This document shows, one piece after another, positions 1 through 8,629 of a stretch of 64,000 nt of DNA (positions are counted from its first letter, which is position 1; every line of letters starts with the position of its first letter). Position numbers and translations under genes: made by a program. This DNA is from UBA1765 sp045629945 (GTDB lineage Bacteria; Fibrobacterota; Fibrobacteria; Fibrobacterales; Fibrobacteraceae), in NCBI GenBank assembly GCA_045629945.1, contig JAZQSE010000017.1, positions 96,748 through 160,747 on the forward strand, written 5' to 3'. The notes under the pieces were generated by a model. That model saw only the letters and a program-made list of their open reading frames with translations. It was not told the origin of the DNA and did not search any database.

Positions 1-169
1 CTTGTTTTTTTGAAAAAAGATTCTTAAAAATATTGTTATTTGGAAATCTTTTCATGAAAATTTGTTTTATGGGGAAAGGTGATTTTTGCCTATGCAAAAA
101 TCGCACACAAACCTTTTTATTGCAAAGAAACACTTGCCTGCGAATCTTGTTGCCCGCGACTCGTCACTC

Positions 170-280
170 GCGAAGGAACTTGCTCGCGGTTCTTGCCTGA
201 GAACCTTGTCATTGCGAGACGTGTAGAATACACGGCGTGGCAATCTCATCGCCAACAGATCGCCACACTGCGTTAGCGAT
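170..280. repeat. Dispersed intergenic repeat, left copy
   Basis: Two sub-blocks recur elsewhere. Bases 176-218 (around GGTTCTTGCCTGAGAACC and TTGTCATTGCGAGA) match the reverse complement of about 32424-32466. Bases 233-275 (GGCAATCTCATCGCC, AACAGATCGCCACAC) match the reverse complement of about 32296-32345. The segment 207-250 also matches 63955-64000 in direct orientation. Mismatches are few and scattered. Function unknown; it belongs to the CATTGCGAG-type dispersed intergenic repeats seen in many bacterial genomes. Confidence 0.75.
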
Positions 281-342
281 AACAAGTTGCTAACAGATGG
301 CCACGAGGCTAAAAGCCTCTCTCGCCATGACAATTTGTTTTT

Positions 343-513
343 CCGCGACTCTCGCTTGTTGGGTTTTATAGAAACCCATTTCGCTCGGCTATGCCAACTC
401 GCACAAGTGCGGTTGTCGCAGCACTCACTTGTTGGGTTTTGTAGAAACCCGTTGCGCTCGGTCATGTCAGATTGAGCAAGCTCATCTGCCGCGACTCTCA
501 CTTGTTGGGTTTT
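343..513. repeat. 73-bp tandem repeat, about 2.3 copies
   Basis: The string CTTGTTGGGTTTT occurs at 355-367, 428-440 and 501-513, exactly 73 bases apart. In the first two copies GGGTTT-TATAG-AAACCC and GGGTTT-TGTAG-AAACCC form a 6-bp hairpin, followed by a shared GCGCTCGG-like stretch. The third copy is truncated after TTTTA. The leading GCGACTCTCGCTTG also appears once near 19808 upstream of htpG. No Cas genes or spacers, so this is not CRISPR. Confidence 0.75.
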
Positions 514-602
514 ACTTAAATGTAAGACAAGTTCATAAAAAAATCTAAAAACAAGATGTTTTATGTTTGCTATATTTGAGCCTTGAAAACTGGAGTTTTA
601 TT

Positions 603-2168
603 GTGAAATCAGAAATTCAAAAGCGCAGAACATTTGCTATTGTCAGTCACCCAGATGCTGGTAAAACAACAATTACAGAAAAATTCTTATGGTATGGAAA
701 TGTTATCCGCGAAGCGGGGCATGTTAGAGCCAAATCAAACAGAAGTTATACCGTTAGCGACTGGATGAAAATTGAACAGCAACGTGGAATTTCTGTTTCA
801 AGTTCTGTTTTGAATTTCCCTTTTGAAGGCTGCATGTTCAACCTGGTAGATACCCCGGGTCACCAGGATTTCTGTGAAGATACTTATAGAGCTTTAACTG
901 CAGTAGATGCTGCACTTGTTTTGATTGATAGCGTAAATGGTGTGGAACGCCAGACAATTAAATTGATGGATGTTTGCCGCATGCGTCATACTCCGATTAT
1001 TACGTTTATCAATAAAATGGATTTAGATGGTCGTCCTGTTTTAGACTTGTTAGATGAAATAGAAAGCATTCTAAAAATCAAAGTAGCTCCTTTTACTTTG
1101 CCAATAGGTGTTGGAAAATTATTTAAAGGCGTTTATAGTATTGCAGAAAATACATTCCATACTTTTAACAAAGAAGAAGGCAGTCAGGAAATTATTCAGA
1201 TGTCTGGCCCAGATGACCCGCGTCTTATTGAAATGTGTGGCGAAAATTGGGTAACACAGTTCCGTGAAGAATACGATATGGTCACAGGAGCAATGGATCC
1301 ATTTGATAAAGAAAAATTCTTAAAAGGTGAAATGTGTCCTGTATTCTTTGGGAGTGCCGTAAATAATTTTGGTGTACGCCAATTATTGAATGCTTTTGCT
1401 GAACTAGCGCCACCGCCAATGGTGCGTGTAACCGATAAACGCGATGTCAATCCAGAAGAAAATTCATTCAGTGCATTTGTCTTTAAAATTCAAGCCAATA
1501 TGGACCCGAAACACCGCGATAGAACTGCTTTTTTAAGAATCTGTTCTGGAAGTTTTACTCGCGGAGAAAAAGTTTATCATTGTCGCACAGGAAGAGAAAT
1601 CCGTTTAGCCGCGCCAACGGCATTTTTAGCCAAAGATAAAGAAGTGATTGATCATGCGTATGCTGGCGATATTGTCGGTATAAATGACCCGGGTCTTTTC
1701 CGTATAGGTGATACTCTGACTGATGGCGAAAAAATGAACTTTACTGGCATTCCTGATTTTGCTCCGGAATTTTTTGCCCGCGTTACACTTTTGAATCCTT
1801 TGAAATCAAAGCAAATGGCAAAAGGTTTGGCTGAACTTTCTGAAGAAGGGGCAACACAGCTTTACGAACCGTTGAAATCTCCGATTCCAGTAATAGGTGT
1901 TGTGGGTGAACTTCAATTTGATGTTTTGAAATATCGACTTTTGGCAGAATATGGTGCAGAAGTTTCACTTGATAAAATTCCTGCTTATGGAATTCGTTGG
2001 GTGAGTGGCGATGAAAAAGAATTAGGCAATTTTTCTGCTGAATATGCAATGGATTGTATGCTTGATAAAGAAAGACGCTTAGTGTGTCTGTTCCCAAATG
2101 AATACCGTTTGAATTTGGCATTAAAAAATTATGAAAAATTAAAATTAGAACAAACTTCTAGAGGATAA
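603..2168 (+). CDS. prfC: Peptide chain release factor 3
   Basis: Translational GTPase that recycles RF1 and RF2 from the ribosome after termination; cytoplasmic. The N-terminal G domain has the P-loop SHPDAGKTT, the switch region with QQRGISVSSSV, VDTPGHQDF and the NKMD guanine-specificity motif, followed by domain II and a C-terminal EF-G-like domain. With the GTG at 603 the protein is 521 residues, close to the usual size. I prefer this start to the in-frame TTG at 567 because GGAG at 592-595 lies seven bases before the GTG and family members begin just before the QKRRTFAIVSHP segment. The outer-membrane protein gene starts three bases after the stop, so the two are probably co-transcribed. 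Confidence 0.96.
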   Translation: MKSEIQKRRTFAIVSHPDAGKTTITEKFLWYGNVIREAGHVRAKSNRSYTVSDWMKIEQQRGISVSSSVLNFPFEGCMFNLVDTPGHQDFCEDTYRALTAVDAALVLIDSVNGVERQTIKLMDVCRMRHTPIITFINKMDLDGRPVLDLLDEIESILKIKVAPFTLPIGVGKLFKGVYSIAENTFHTFNKEEGSQEIIQMSGPDDPRLIEMCGENWVTQFREEYDMVTGAMDPFDKEKFLKGEMCPVFFGSAVNNFGVRQLLNAFAELAPPPMVRVTDKRDVNPEENSFSAFVFKIQANMDPKHRDRTAFLRICSGSFTRGEKVYHCRTGREIRLAAPTAFLAKDKEVIDHAYAGDIVGINDPGLFRIGDTLTDGEKMNFTGIPDFAPEFFARVTLLNPLKSKQMAKGLAELSEEGATQLYEPLKSPIPVIGVVGELQFDVLKYRLLAEYGAEVSLDKIPAYGIRWVSGDEKELGNFSAEYAMDCMLDKERRLVCLFPNEYRLNLALKNYEKLKLEQTSRG

Positions 2169-2170
2169 AA

Positions 2171-3016
2171 ATGAAAAAGTTCTTGCTTTTCTTTTTGACT
2201 GGTTTAGCTTTTGCAGGTAAAGTTGAAATTGCTTCAATAGATGCCGCTAATTCAGGTGTTGATACGAAAACGATAGAAATGCTTGTGCGAGATGCCATTG
2301 TTCAACAAGGAGAAACATTAACCGCAGAAGCTGATAGAAAATTACGTGTGAGTTTAATGCCGCTTGGTAGTTCTATTATTGTTTATGCCGAAATTGAAAA
2401 TGATGGCACTATTGAAAATTCATCTAAAATGAAAGCAGAAAATCCTGATGAATTAGATGTTGTCATTGAACGCGTTGTAAAAGCGGCGTTAGCAAACACG
2501 GCTTCTACAGAAACAGAAGAAGTTGGGAAAATTTCTGAAAAAGAACAGACAGAACTTGAAGCTAGAAAAGGGACTTTTGTTTATAGACATGTTGGCCTCG
2601 GTCCTTCTTTTTGGCATAATATGGATGGTGAGCATCTTTTAGGGCTTGAATTGAATTATGGTCGTATTTGGGAAGCTTCTCCACAGGGTGCCATAACATT
2701 TATGGATTACAATTCAATTTCTTTTGGAGATGATTGGATTTGGCATACAACAATACTTATTGGTGGGCGTTATTATTTTAATGCCAGTCGAATTTCTCCT
2801 TATTTTGGTTTAGGTTTTGGTATTGGTTTTGCATCGGGTAGTTTTGAAGATTCTGATATTTGGGGCTTTGCTGGTGGTGTGTCAACAGGTGTAGTTTTCT
2901 TTAGAACATCAGAAACACAATTAGAATTAGGCCTTTCTTATGATTGCTTGTTAGATGGCTTTGGTATTAGTGGCGCTTCTTCTAAGTTAGGTGTTTTTGT
3001 CGGCTTGAATTACTAA
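2171..3016 (+). CDS. Predicted outer-membrane beta-barrel protein
   Basis: A 281-residue protein with a clear signal peptide (MKKFLLFFLTGLAFAG). Residues 18-110 form a mixed alpha/beta domain (VDTKTIEMLVRDAI, DELDVVIERVVKAAL) reminiscent of the periplasmic nucleotide-binding-like domains of lipoproteins of the CsgG/LpoB type; this is only a resemblance. From about residue 130 the sequence alternates aromatic and glycine-rich strands (LGLELNYGRIWEAS, YFGLGFGIGFASG) and ends in VFVGLNY with a terminal aromatic residue, typical of outer-membrane barrels. It directly follows prfC and precedes the MBOAT gene by three bases. Substrate or role unknown. Confidence 0.7.
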   Translation: MKKFLLFFLTGLAFAGKVEIASIDAANSGVDTKTIEMLVRDAIVQQGETLTAEADRKLRVSLMPLGSSIIVYAEIENDGTIENSSKMKAENPDELDVVIERVVKAALANTASTETEEVGKISEKEQTELEARKGTFVYRHVGLGPSFWHNMDGEHLLGLELNYGRIWEASPQGAITFMDYNSISFGDDWIWHTTILIGGRYYFNASRISPYFGLGFGIGFASGSFEDSDIWGFAGGVSTGVVFFRTSETQLELGLSYDCLLDGFGISGASSKLGVFVGLNY

Positions 3017-3019
3017 AAT

Positions 3020-4399
3020 ATGTTTTTTCATTCTTGGCTATTTATTCTTTTTGCAATAGCTGTTGTAGGGCTGTTTTATTGTCTGCCTAAAGGTTTGCCA
3101 AGGAGACTTTTACTTTTATTAGCCGGGCTTTATTTTTACGCTTGTTTTCGCCCTGAATACTTGATTTTAATGCTTGCTGTTGTTTTCATGGATTATACCG
3201 TGGCTCGTTTTATGGAAAAAACAATAGCAATAAAAAAACGCCGTTTCTTTTTATGTTGCAGTTTATTTTTTGATTTAGGGATTCTCTTTTTATTTAAATA
3301 CCTAGGCTTTTTTGAAGAAACTTGGAATGCCATTTTTTCTTCATTGAGCGGAGAAATTCATTTACCAAGTCTTTTGCTCCCAATGGGTATTTCTTTTTAC
3401 ACATTTCAAAGTTTAAGTTATGTGATAGATGTTTATCGAAAAAAGATTCCTGCAGAAAAAAGTTTTTTGCAATATTCATTATATGTAACGTTTTTCCCGC
3501 AATTAGTGGCTGGGCCGATTGAAAATGCAAACCACCTTTTACCGCAATTAAAATTTGAAAATAAATCATTTGCAATAGAAAATTTTAGAATAGGAACTTT
3601 GCGGATTTTACAGGGTTTCTTTAAAAAAGCAATTCTTGCTGATTCTTTGGCTTCTATTGCAGACCCCGTTTTTTTAAATCCACAGAATGCTTCATCACTT
3701 ATGATTCTTGTGTCTGCGATAGCTTTTGCTTTCCAAATTTATTTTGATTTTTCTGGCTATTCAGATATTGCTATAGGAACCGCTCGGTTGTTCGGCGTTC
3801 GTTTAATGGAAAACTTTAAAACGCCTTATTTAGCCCTCAATTTTTATGATTTTTGGAAACGCTGGCATATTTCATTGACTTCTTGGTTGCGAGAATACGT
3901 TTATTTTTCGCTAGGCGGTTCTCGTTGTAGTTCTTTACGCCATGTATTCAATGTAATGGCTGTATTTTTTGTAAGTGGATTGTGGCATGGAGCCGCTTGG
4001 ACATTTGTTCTTTGGGGAATTTTACATGGGTTAATTTATTTGTATGATCAGCGTTTTTATCAAAAAGAAAATTTTAAAATCTGGCGTTGCGTACGTACAT
4101 TTACTTTAGTGACATTTTTGTTCACTCTTTTTAGAGCCGAAAATTTTAATTCTTGGTTGCTTTATTGGAAATCTTTTTTCGCTCACATTCTTTCTACAGA
4201 AGGCGTGCTTATAAAATGGAGCGAATTGCTGCCTTCTATGGTTTGGGTTCCTGTTTTGTTTGGCGGGGCGATTCTTCTTTTTCAATTTTTATATTCGAAT
4301 AAAAATGTCCCGATTCTATTGAAGTATTTGTTGTATTTATTGCCTTTAATTTTCTTTGGTCGTTTTTCTGGCCAGGGGTTCATTTATTTTCAGTTTTAA
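3020..4399 (+). CDS. MBOAT-family O-acyltransferase (AlgI-like)
   Basis: Polytopic inner-membrane protein of 459 residues that in related systems (alginate AlgI, DltB, peptidoglycan PatA) passes acetyl groups across the membrane to a secreted polymer. Visible family marks are the PMGISFYTFQSLSYVIDVYR segment, YLALNFYDFWKRWHISLTSW and the conserved catalytic histidine in SGLWHGAAWTF. Hydrophobic helices fill the N-terminal 80 residues and the C-terminus. The next gene encodes an AlgX/AlgJ-like partner nine bases on, the usual two-gene arrangement. The acceptor polymer cannot be told from the window. Confidence 0.93.
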   Translation: MFFHSWLFILFAIAVVGLFYCLPKGLPRRLLLLLAGLYFYACFRPEYLILMLAVVFMDYTVARFMEKTIAIKKRRFFLCCSLFFDLGILFLFKYLGFFEETWNAIFSSLSGEIHLPSLLLPMGISFYTFQSLSYVIDVYRKKIPAEKSFLQYSLYVTFFPQLVAGPIENANHLLPQLKFENKSFAIENFRIGTLRILQGFFKKAILADSLASIADPVFLNPQNASSLMILVSAIAFAFQIYFDFSGYSDIAIGTARLFGVRLMENFKTPYLALNFYDFWKRWHISLTSWLREYVYFSLGGSRCSSLRHVFNVMAVFFVSGLWHGAAWTFVLWGILHGLIYLYDQRFYQKENFKIWRCVRTFTLVTFLFTLFRAENFNSWLLYWKSFFAHILSTEGVLIKWSELLPSMVWVPVLFGGAILLFQFLYSNKNVPILLKYLLYLLPLIFFGRFSGQGFIYFQF

Positions 4400-4408
4400 T
4401 GAGGCAAG

Positions 4409-5440
4409 ATGAATAAGCAAGAAAAAATATTTTTATGGTGCGTTTGCCTTGCAGGAATTTTTGCCAGTTTATTACTGGTGGTTTTCCTTTTAGGACTTTA
4501 CCCAGTGATGCTTTCTCCGAAAGGTGATTTGTTCCGATTGACTTCGGTAAAAGAATTTGACGAACCATTTTTAAAACCATATCGAATCAATGAATCCGTA
4601 GTTTCTGCTAGTCCAGACGCCTCTTTGGTATGGTGGATTGGAGACTCTTTTTCGTTGGTGCAATTTGGGCATAAACCATTTCCAGAACGGTTCTCTGAAA
4701 AATATAAAATACCGGTTTTCTTTTCTCATTTCAATAATTTCAAAGCACAAGGCGCACAGGTTTTAGAACAACTTAAGGAACTTCCGCAAGAAAAACGGCC
4801 CAAGGTTTTATTGTTTGAGTGTGTGGAAAGGAATGTTCCTGAATGTGCTTCATTTGTAAATGTTGAAAGAACAACCAAGCGTTCTTTTGTTCCGCCAATT
4901 TTAAACTTACTTCGTTATCGTTTGTTTATTTCAGCGACATCGTCAATTGATTTTACTTGGCGAAGATTTTTGCCTGTCTCGTATGCAAGAACTTTTTTAG
5001 ATACTTATCGTTATAAATGGTATGGCGACCATCACCCATTAGCCATTCCTCGTCAAGAAGAGAAATTGCGTTACATAGAATTTGCTTCAGATTCATTTGA
5101 AAATTATGAATCAACGAGTGTGGCTTCGCTGGTTTCTAAGTTTAGAAGTTTTTCTGTGGCTGCCAAAGAATTAGGAATACAAGTTGTTTGGGTAATTCCG
5201 CCTAATCGCAATTATTTTTTCCAGTATAAAAATAAAGAAGACTTTTTTGCCCGTTCTTTGTTTCAAGAAATGCAAAAGGCAAACCTGAATTATATAGATC
5301 TTCACACGCCACTTTTCAAAGCAAGAGATGCAGGAGAATCCCTTTATTGGAAAACTGATTCTCATTGGAACGAAAAAGCGGTAAAAATTTCTGTAGAAGC
5401 TTTAGAAAAAGTCCTTCAAAAAAAAATCGGTTTAGAATAA
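4409..5440 (+). CDS. AlgX/AlgJ-like SGNH-type acetyltransferase partner
   Basis: A 343-residue protein with one N-terminal membrane helix (roughly residues 8-30) and a periplasmic domain. The GDSF motif in WWIGDSFSLVQF and the DSHWN motif in YWKTDSHWNEKAV are the nucleophile and Asp-His blocks of the SGNH-like AlgX/AlgJ fold. With the MBOAT protein just upstream it would complete the transfer of acetyl groups to an extracytoplasmic polysaccharide or wall polymer. No polysaccharide synthesis genes are nearby, so the target remains open. Confidence 0.8.
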   Translation: MNKQEKIFLWCVCLAGIFASLLLVVFLLGLYPVMLSPKGDLFRLTSVKEFDEPFLKPYRINESVVSASPDASLVWWIGDSFSLVQFGHKPFPERFSEKYKIPVFFSHFNNFKAQGAQVLEQLKELPQEKRPKVLLFECVERNVPECASFVNVERTTKRSFVPPILNLLRYRLFISATSSIDFTWRRFLPVSYARTFLDTYRYKWYGDHHPLAIPRQEEKLRYIEFASDSFENYESTSVASLVSKFRSFSVAAKELGIQVVWVIPPNRNYFFQYKNKEDFFARSLFQEMQKANLNYIDLHTPLFKARDAGESLYWKTDSHWNEKAVKISVEALEKVLQKKIGLE

Positions 5441-5455
5441 ACTATTTTTTAGAGT

Positions 5456-6250
5456 ATGAAACCTTATCTTGATTTGCTCTCAGACCTTTTGGAAAATGGC
5501 GTAAAACGCGGAGACCGCACAGGCACAGGTACTCTTTCTGTTTTTGGTCGCCAGAATCGCTATGACCTTTCAGCAGGGTTCCCATGCTTGACAACAAAAA
5601 AACTGCATTTGCGTTCTATTATTCATGAACTTTTGTGGTTTTTAAAAGGTGATACCAATATTCGTTATTTGCATGAAAATAAAGTGACCATTTGGGATGA
5701 ATGGGCCGATGAAAATGGTGAATTAGGTCCTGTCTATGGTCACCAATGGCGTAGTTGGCCAACTCCAGATGGTGGTCATATCGATCAGATAGCAAATCTT
5801 GTAGAATCTTTGAAAAATAATCCAGAATCCCGTCGTCATTTGGTTTGTGCATGGAATGTTGCCGAAGTGGATAAAATGGCTTTGCCTCCTTGCCATTGCT
5901 TGTTCCAATTTTATGTTGCAGAAGGTAAACTTTCTTGCCAACTTTACCAACGCAGTGCGGATTCTTTTTTAGGTGTTCCTTTTAATATTGCCTCTTACGC
6001 ACTTTTAACTATGATGCTTGCGCAAGTGACCAATTTACAAGTTGGAGAATTTGTCCATACATTCGGTGATTTGCACTTGTATTTAAATCATGTTGAACAA
6101 GCAAAAGAACAGCTTTCTAGAACGCCAAGAGCCTTGCCTACAATGAAAATCAATCCAGATGTAAAGGATATTTTTGATTTCAAGTTTGAAGATTTTGAAC
6201 TTGAAAATTACGATCCATACCCAACAATAAAAGCACCTATTGCGGTTTAG
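5456..6250 (+). CDS. thyA: Thymidylate synthase
   Basis: Converts dUMP to dTMP using methylenetetrahydrofolate. At 264 residues it has the standard bacterial length. Recognisable are RGDRTGTGT near the N-terminus, the active-site cysteine in LPPCHCLFQFYV (about residue 146), QRSADSFLGVPFNIASYA and the HTFGDLHLYLNH substrate-binding block, ending in IKAPIAV. folA overlaps or abuts its stop, a common thyA-folA pairing, since ThyA produces the dihydrofolate that FolA reduces. Confidence 0.98.
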   Translation: MKPYLDLLSDLLENGVKRGDRTGTGTLSVFGRQNRYDLSAGFPCLTTKKLHLRSIIHELLWFLKGDTNIRYLHENKVTIWDEWADENGELGPVYGHQWRSWPTPDGGHIDQIANLVESLKNNPESRRHLVCAWNVAEVDKMALPPCHCLFQFYVAEGKLSCQLYQRSADSFLGVPFNIASYALLTMMLAQVTNLQVGEFVHTFGDLHLYLNHVEQAKEQLSRTPRALPTMKINPDVKDIFDFKFEDFELENYDPYPTIKAPIAV

Positions 6251-6251
6251 T

Positions 6252-6740
6252 ATGCTTGTTTCTTGCATTGTAGCAGTTTCTGAAAATGGTGTGATAGGTA
6301 AAAATGGAACATTGCCTTGGCGACTTTCTTCTGATTTAAAACGATTCAAGGAAATCACAACAGGCCACCATATTATTCTTGGAAGAAAAAACTACGAAGA
6401 TATTGGGCGTCCCTTGCCTAATCGTGTCAATTTGGTCCTTTCGCGAAAAGAAAATTTGAAAATTGAAGGCTGTGAAGTTTTTCCTTCACTTGAAAAAGCT
6501 CTTGCATTTGCAAAAGAATCCGGTGAAACGGAATGCTTTATTATTGGCGGGGCAGAAGTTTACAAGCAGGCCATGCCATTTTGTAAAAAACTTTATTTGA
6601 CTTCTGTAGAAACCACTATTGATGGTGATGTTTTTATGCCACCACTTGGTGATGGCTGGGTTTTAGATAGCGAAGAAAAATTCAGCGCAGACGAAAAAAA
6701 TCAGTATGCAACAACGTTTAAAGTCTTTTCAAGAAAGTGA
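6252..6740 (+). CDS. folA: Dihydrofolate reductase
   Basis: Regenerates tetrahydrofolate with NADPH. The 162-residue protein shows the N-terminal IVAVSENGVIGKNGTLPW block, HHIILGRKNYEDIGRPLPNR for the NADPH and folate sites, and FIIGGAEVYKQAMP. I use the ATG at 6252, one base after the thyA stop; an in-frame TTG at 6240 would add four residues and overlap thyA but has no support. Its 3' end overlaps the convergent xseA gene by 12 bases. Confidence 0.96.
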   Translation: MLVSCIVAVSENGVIGKNGTLPWRLSSDLKRFKEITTGHHIILGRKNYEDIGRPLPNRVNLVLSRKENLKIEGCEVFPSLEKALAFAKESGETECFIIGGAEVYKQAMPFCKKLYLTSVETTIDGDVFMPPLGDGWVLDSEEKFSADEKNQYATTFKVFSRK

Positions 6741-8045
6741 TTTTTCTTGAACTAAGGATTTGATTTTTCCATTGGCGAATTTTGTGATAATCGTATCGCC
6801 TTCTTTGATTTGTTCAAGGTTGTAAATTGGCTTGCCTTCTGAATTAAGTGTGAGGGTGTAGCCCTTTTTTAGAATAGTTTCGGGGTCTCTGGTTTTTAGG
6901 CGAAGTTCTTGTACTTCAAAATGTTTGTTTTCAAAATCCAGAATTTTTCTACAACCATTTTTTAAGCCATCTTGGCTTCTTTTTAACCAAGAATGCATTT
7001 CGGAAAATATTTTGCTAGGTTCTTTCTGCAAATCCTTGATAAAAGAATCTAGTTGTTCATGCTTATGGATAAAAAGTTTTGAGATTCTTTGTTCTAAACT
7101 TGTTCTTAAAAAGCGAAGACGCTCTTGTTCTGAAGGGATTCTTGCATGAATTCTGCCAGCGATTTCAAAAGCTAAATCTCTGATACTTTGCCATGCCTCA
7201 GTTAGTTTGTCTATTAAAAATTTAGCACAATCGGTAGGAGTTATAAAATTTTGCCAAGCGACTTGGTCTAAAAGGCATTTGTCAATTTCATGCCCTATCC
7301 CCGTTAAAACAGGTACTGGGTAATTAGCTACTGCTCTACACAAGGCTTCGCTATCAAAATAATTTAAATCTGTTTTTGAACCGCCACCGCGAACAATACA
7401 AACGACATCTAAATCTTGGTTTTGACGTAAAGTTCCTAAAGCCGAAAGAATCGTTGTTTCGGTTTCGTTCCCTTGCATTTTAGCGTGTATTGTTGTGACT
7501 TTAAAGGCAAATCCAGATTCTTTTAATTTAGAAGTAAAATCGTGATAAGCCGCAGAATTTTCACCAGTAATTAAACCAATGTGTAAAGGCGCGTCACTTA
7601 ACGGAAGCGATTTATTTTTAAATAAAAGATTTTCTTCGCGTAAGCGTTGGAGAATGGCTTCTCTTGTAAGTGCTAGTTCTCCGATTGTATAAGCTGGGTC
7701 AATATCTATTACACGGCCTTGAAATTTACCATAAGGAACATAAAAATCACCTTTTACGAACAACTTAACTTTTAATTCCGGTTTAAGTTCAAATGGTTTT
7801 GATAGTGTGGCTAATTTTGCTTTTAATCTGATAAAATCAAAGCGGAATATATAAAGGGGGAGAATGGCTTGAGGTTTTACATCACCTTCAATAAAATCGG
7901 CGATACTCAGGTAAATCATTTTATCGCGTTCTTGAATTTGTGTGATAACTCCATGGACCCACGTGTCTTTAACGCGTGTATCTACAAGATTTTTAACAGC
8001 TGTCAGATATTTTGTGACAGAATAAGAACGGATAGTTTCAGACAT
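6729..8045 (-). CDS. xseA: Exodeoxyribonuclease VII large subunit
   Basis: Catalytic subunit of exonuclease VII, which degrades single-stranded DNA. The 438-residue protein has an N-terminal OB fold (SVTKYLTAVKNLVDTRV, WVHGVITQIQERDK), the central catalytic region with IGLITGENSAAYHDF, VVCIVRGGGSKTDLNYFDSE and VLTGIGHEID, and a helical C-terminal part. The family is normally paired with a small subunit XseB; none is recognised in this window. It is transcribed towards folA and shares the 8046-8236 intergenic region with a divergent lipoprotein gene. Confidence 0.95.
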   Translation of the reverse strand: MSETIRSYSVTKYLTAVKNLVDTRVKDTWVHGVITQIQERDKMIYLSIADFIEGDVKPQAILPLYIFRFDFIRLKAKLATLSKPFELKPELKVKLFVKGDFYVPYGKFQGRVIDIDPAYTIGELALTREAILQRLREENLLFKNKSLPLSDAPLHIGLITGENSAAYHDFTSKLKESGFAFKVTTIHAKMQGNETETTILSALGTLRQNQDLDVVCIVRGGGSKTDLNYFDSEALCRAVANYPVPVLTGIGHEIDKCLLDQVAWQNFITPTDCAKFLIDKLTEAWQSIRDLAFEIAGRIHARIPSEQERLRFLRTSLEQRISKLFIHKHEQLDSFIKDLQKEPSKIFSEMHSWLKRSQDGLKNGCRKILDFENKHFEVQELRLKTRDPETILKKGYTLTLNSEGKPIYNLEQIKEGDTIITKFANGKIKSLVQEKSLS

Positions 8046-8236
8046 AAAAACACATTAAGTTAGCAAAGAAAATTTAGTGAAAAAAAAAGAAGCCGAGTTT
8101 GAAAAAGTTTTTTTCTTTTCATTAAAATCACATTTTTTGTAAAAAAATCAAAATTATATCACGAAGTTTATTTTTGCCTTACTTTGTTGAGAAATTAAAT
8201 ACTATTTTCAGATAAGAATTTTTTAAAGGAATAAAA

Positions 8237-8629
8237 ATGCGTAAAATCACATTATTACTCTCAATGACGGCCTTGTTGTATATGGGTTGTTCTTCGGGGA
8301 ATCCAGCGTTGCATACATTACAAATGCAATCAGAATTAGCAGGAAATGAAGCGTCAAAAGCAAAAATCAAAAAAGAGTTTATCGAATACGCAAATGTCCC
8401 GTTAGATTCTTCGCGTTCTTCTGAAGAAATTGGCGATGACCAATTAGCTCTTGTGCAGGCAGAATTGAGTAACTTGCGCTATCGGGTTGTTTTTGCTAAA
8501 GCCCAAAAAGAAAAAGAAAAGAAAGACAGTATTTTAGTTCAAGAAGGTTTGGCAAAAGACAAACAACGTTTAGAAGAATATAAAGCTATTCTCAAACAAG
8601 AAAAAGTGGCAAAGGAGACTCAAAAATGA
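8237..8629 (+). CDS. Small predicted lipoprotein with coiled coil
   Basis: A 130-residue protein with a type II signal peptide: MRKITLLLSMTALLYMGC, with the lipobox cysteine at about residue 18. The mature part is strongly charged and helical (KAQKEKEKKDSILVQE). No family recognised. Its stop overlaps the start of the OmpA-like gene (ATG at 8626), so the two are probably translated together and may act together in outer-membrane to peptidoglycan attachment; that role is inferred from context only. Confidence 0.7.
   Translation: MRKITLLLSMTALLYMGCSSGNPALHTLQMQSELAGNEASKAKIKKEFIEYANVPLDSSRSSEEIGDDQLALVQAELSNLRYRVVFAKAQKEKEKKDSILVQEGLAKDKQRLEEYKAILKQEKVAKETQK

Larger units (their letters stand above)
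1..602. other. Intergenic region filled with repeats, no gene
   Basis: I see no credible gene before the release factor gene. Reading frames here run through repeats shared with 32.2-32.5 kb and 63.9-64.0 kb and have no family resemblance. The stretch contains a dispersed repeat block (about 170-280) and a 73-bp tandem repeat (343-513), both listed separately. A TATATT box at 571-576 is a possible -10 for the next gene, but no good -35 sits at the right distance. Confidence 0.7.

Noticed and set aside
67..501. 144-codon minus-strand frame at the left edge
   Set aside because: It translates the dispersed and tandem repeats and has no coding character.
343..513. CRISPR-like direct repeats
   Set aside because: Only about 2.3 copies with a 73-base period and no unique spacers between; no cas genes in the window.
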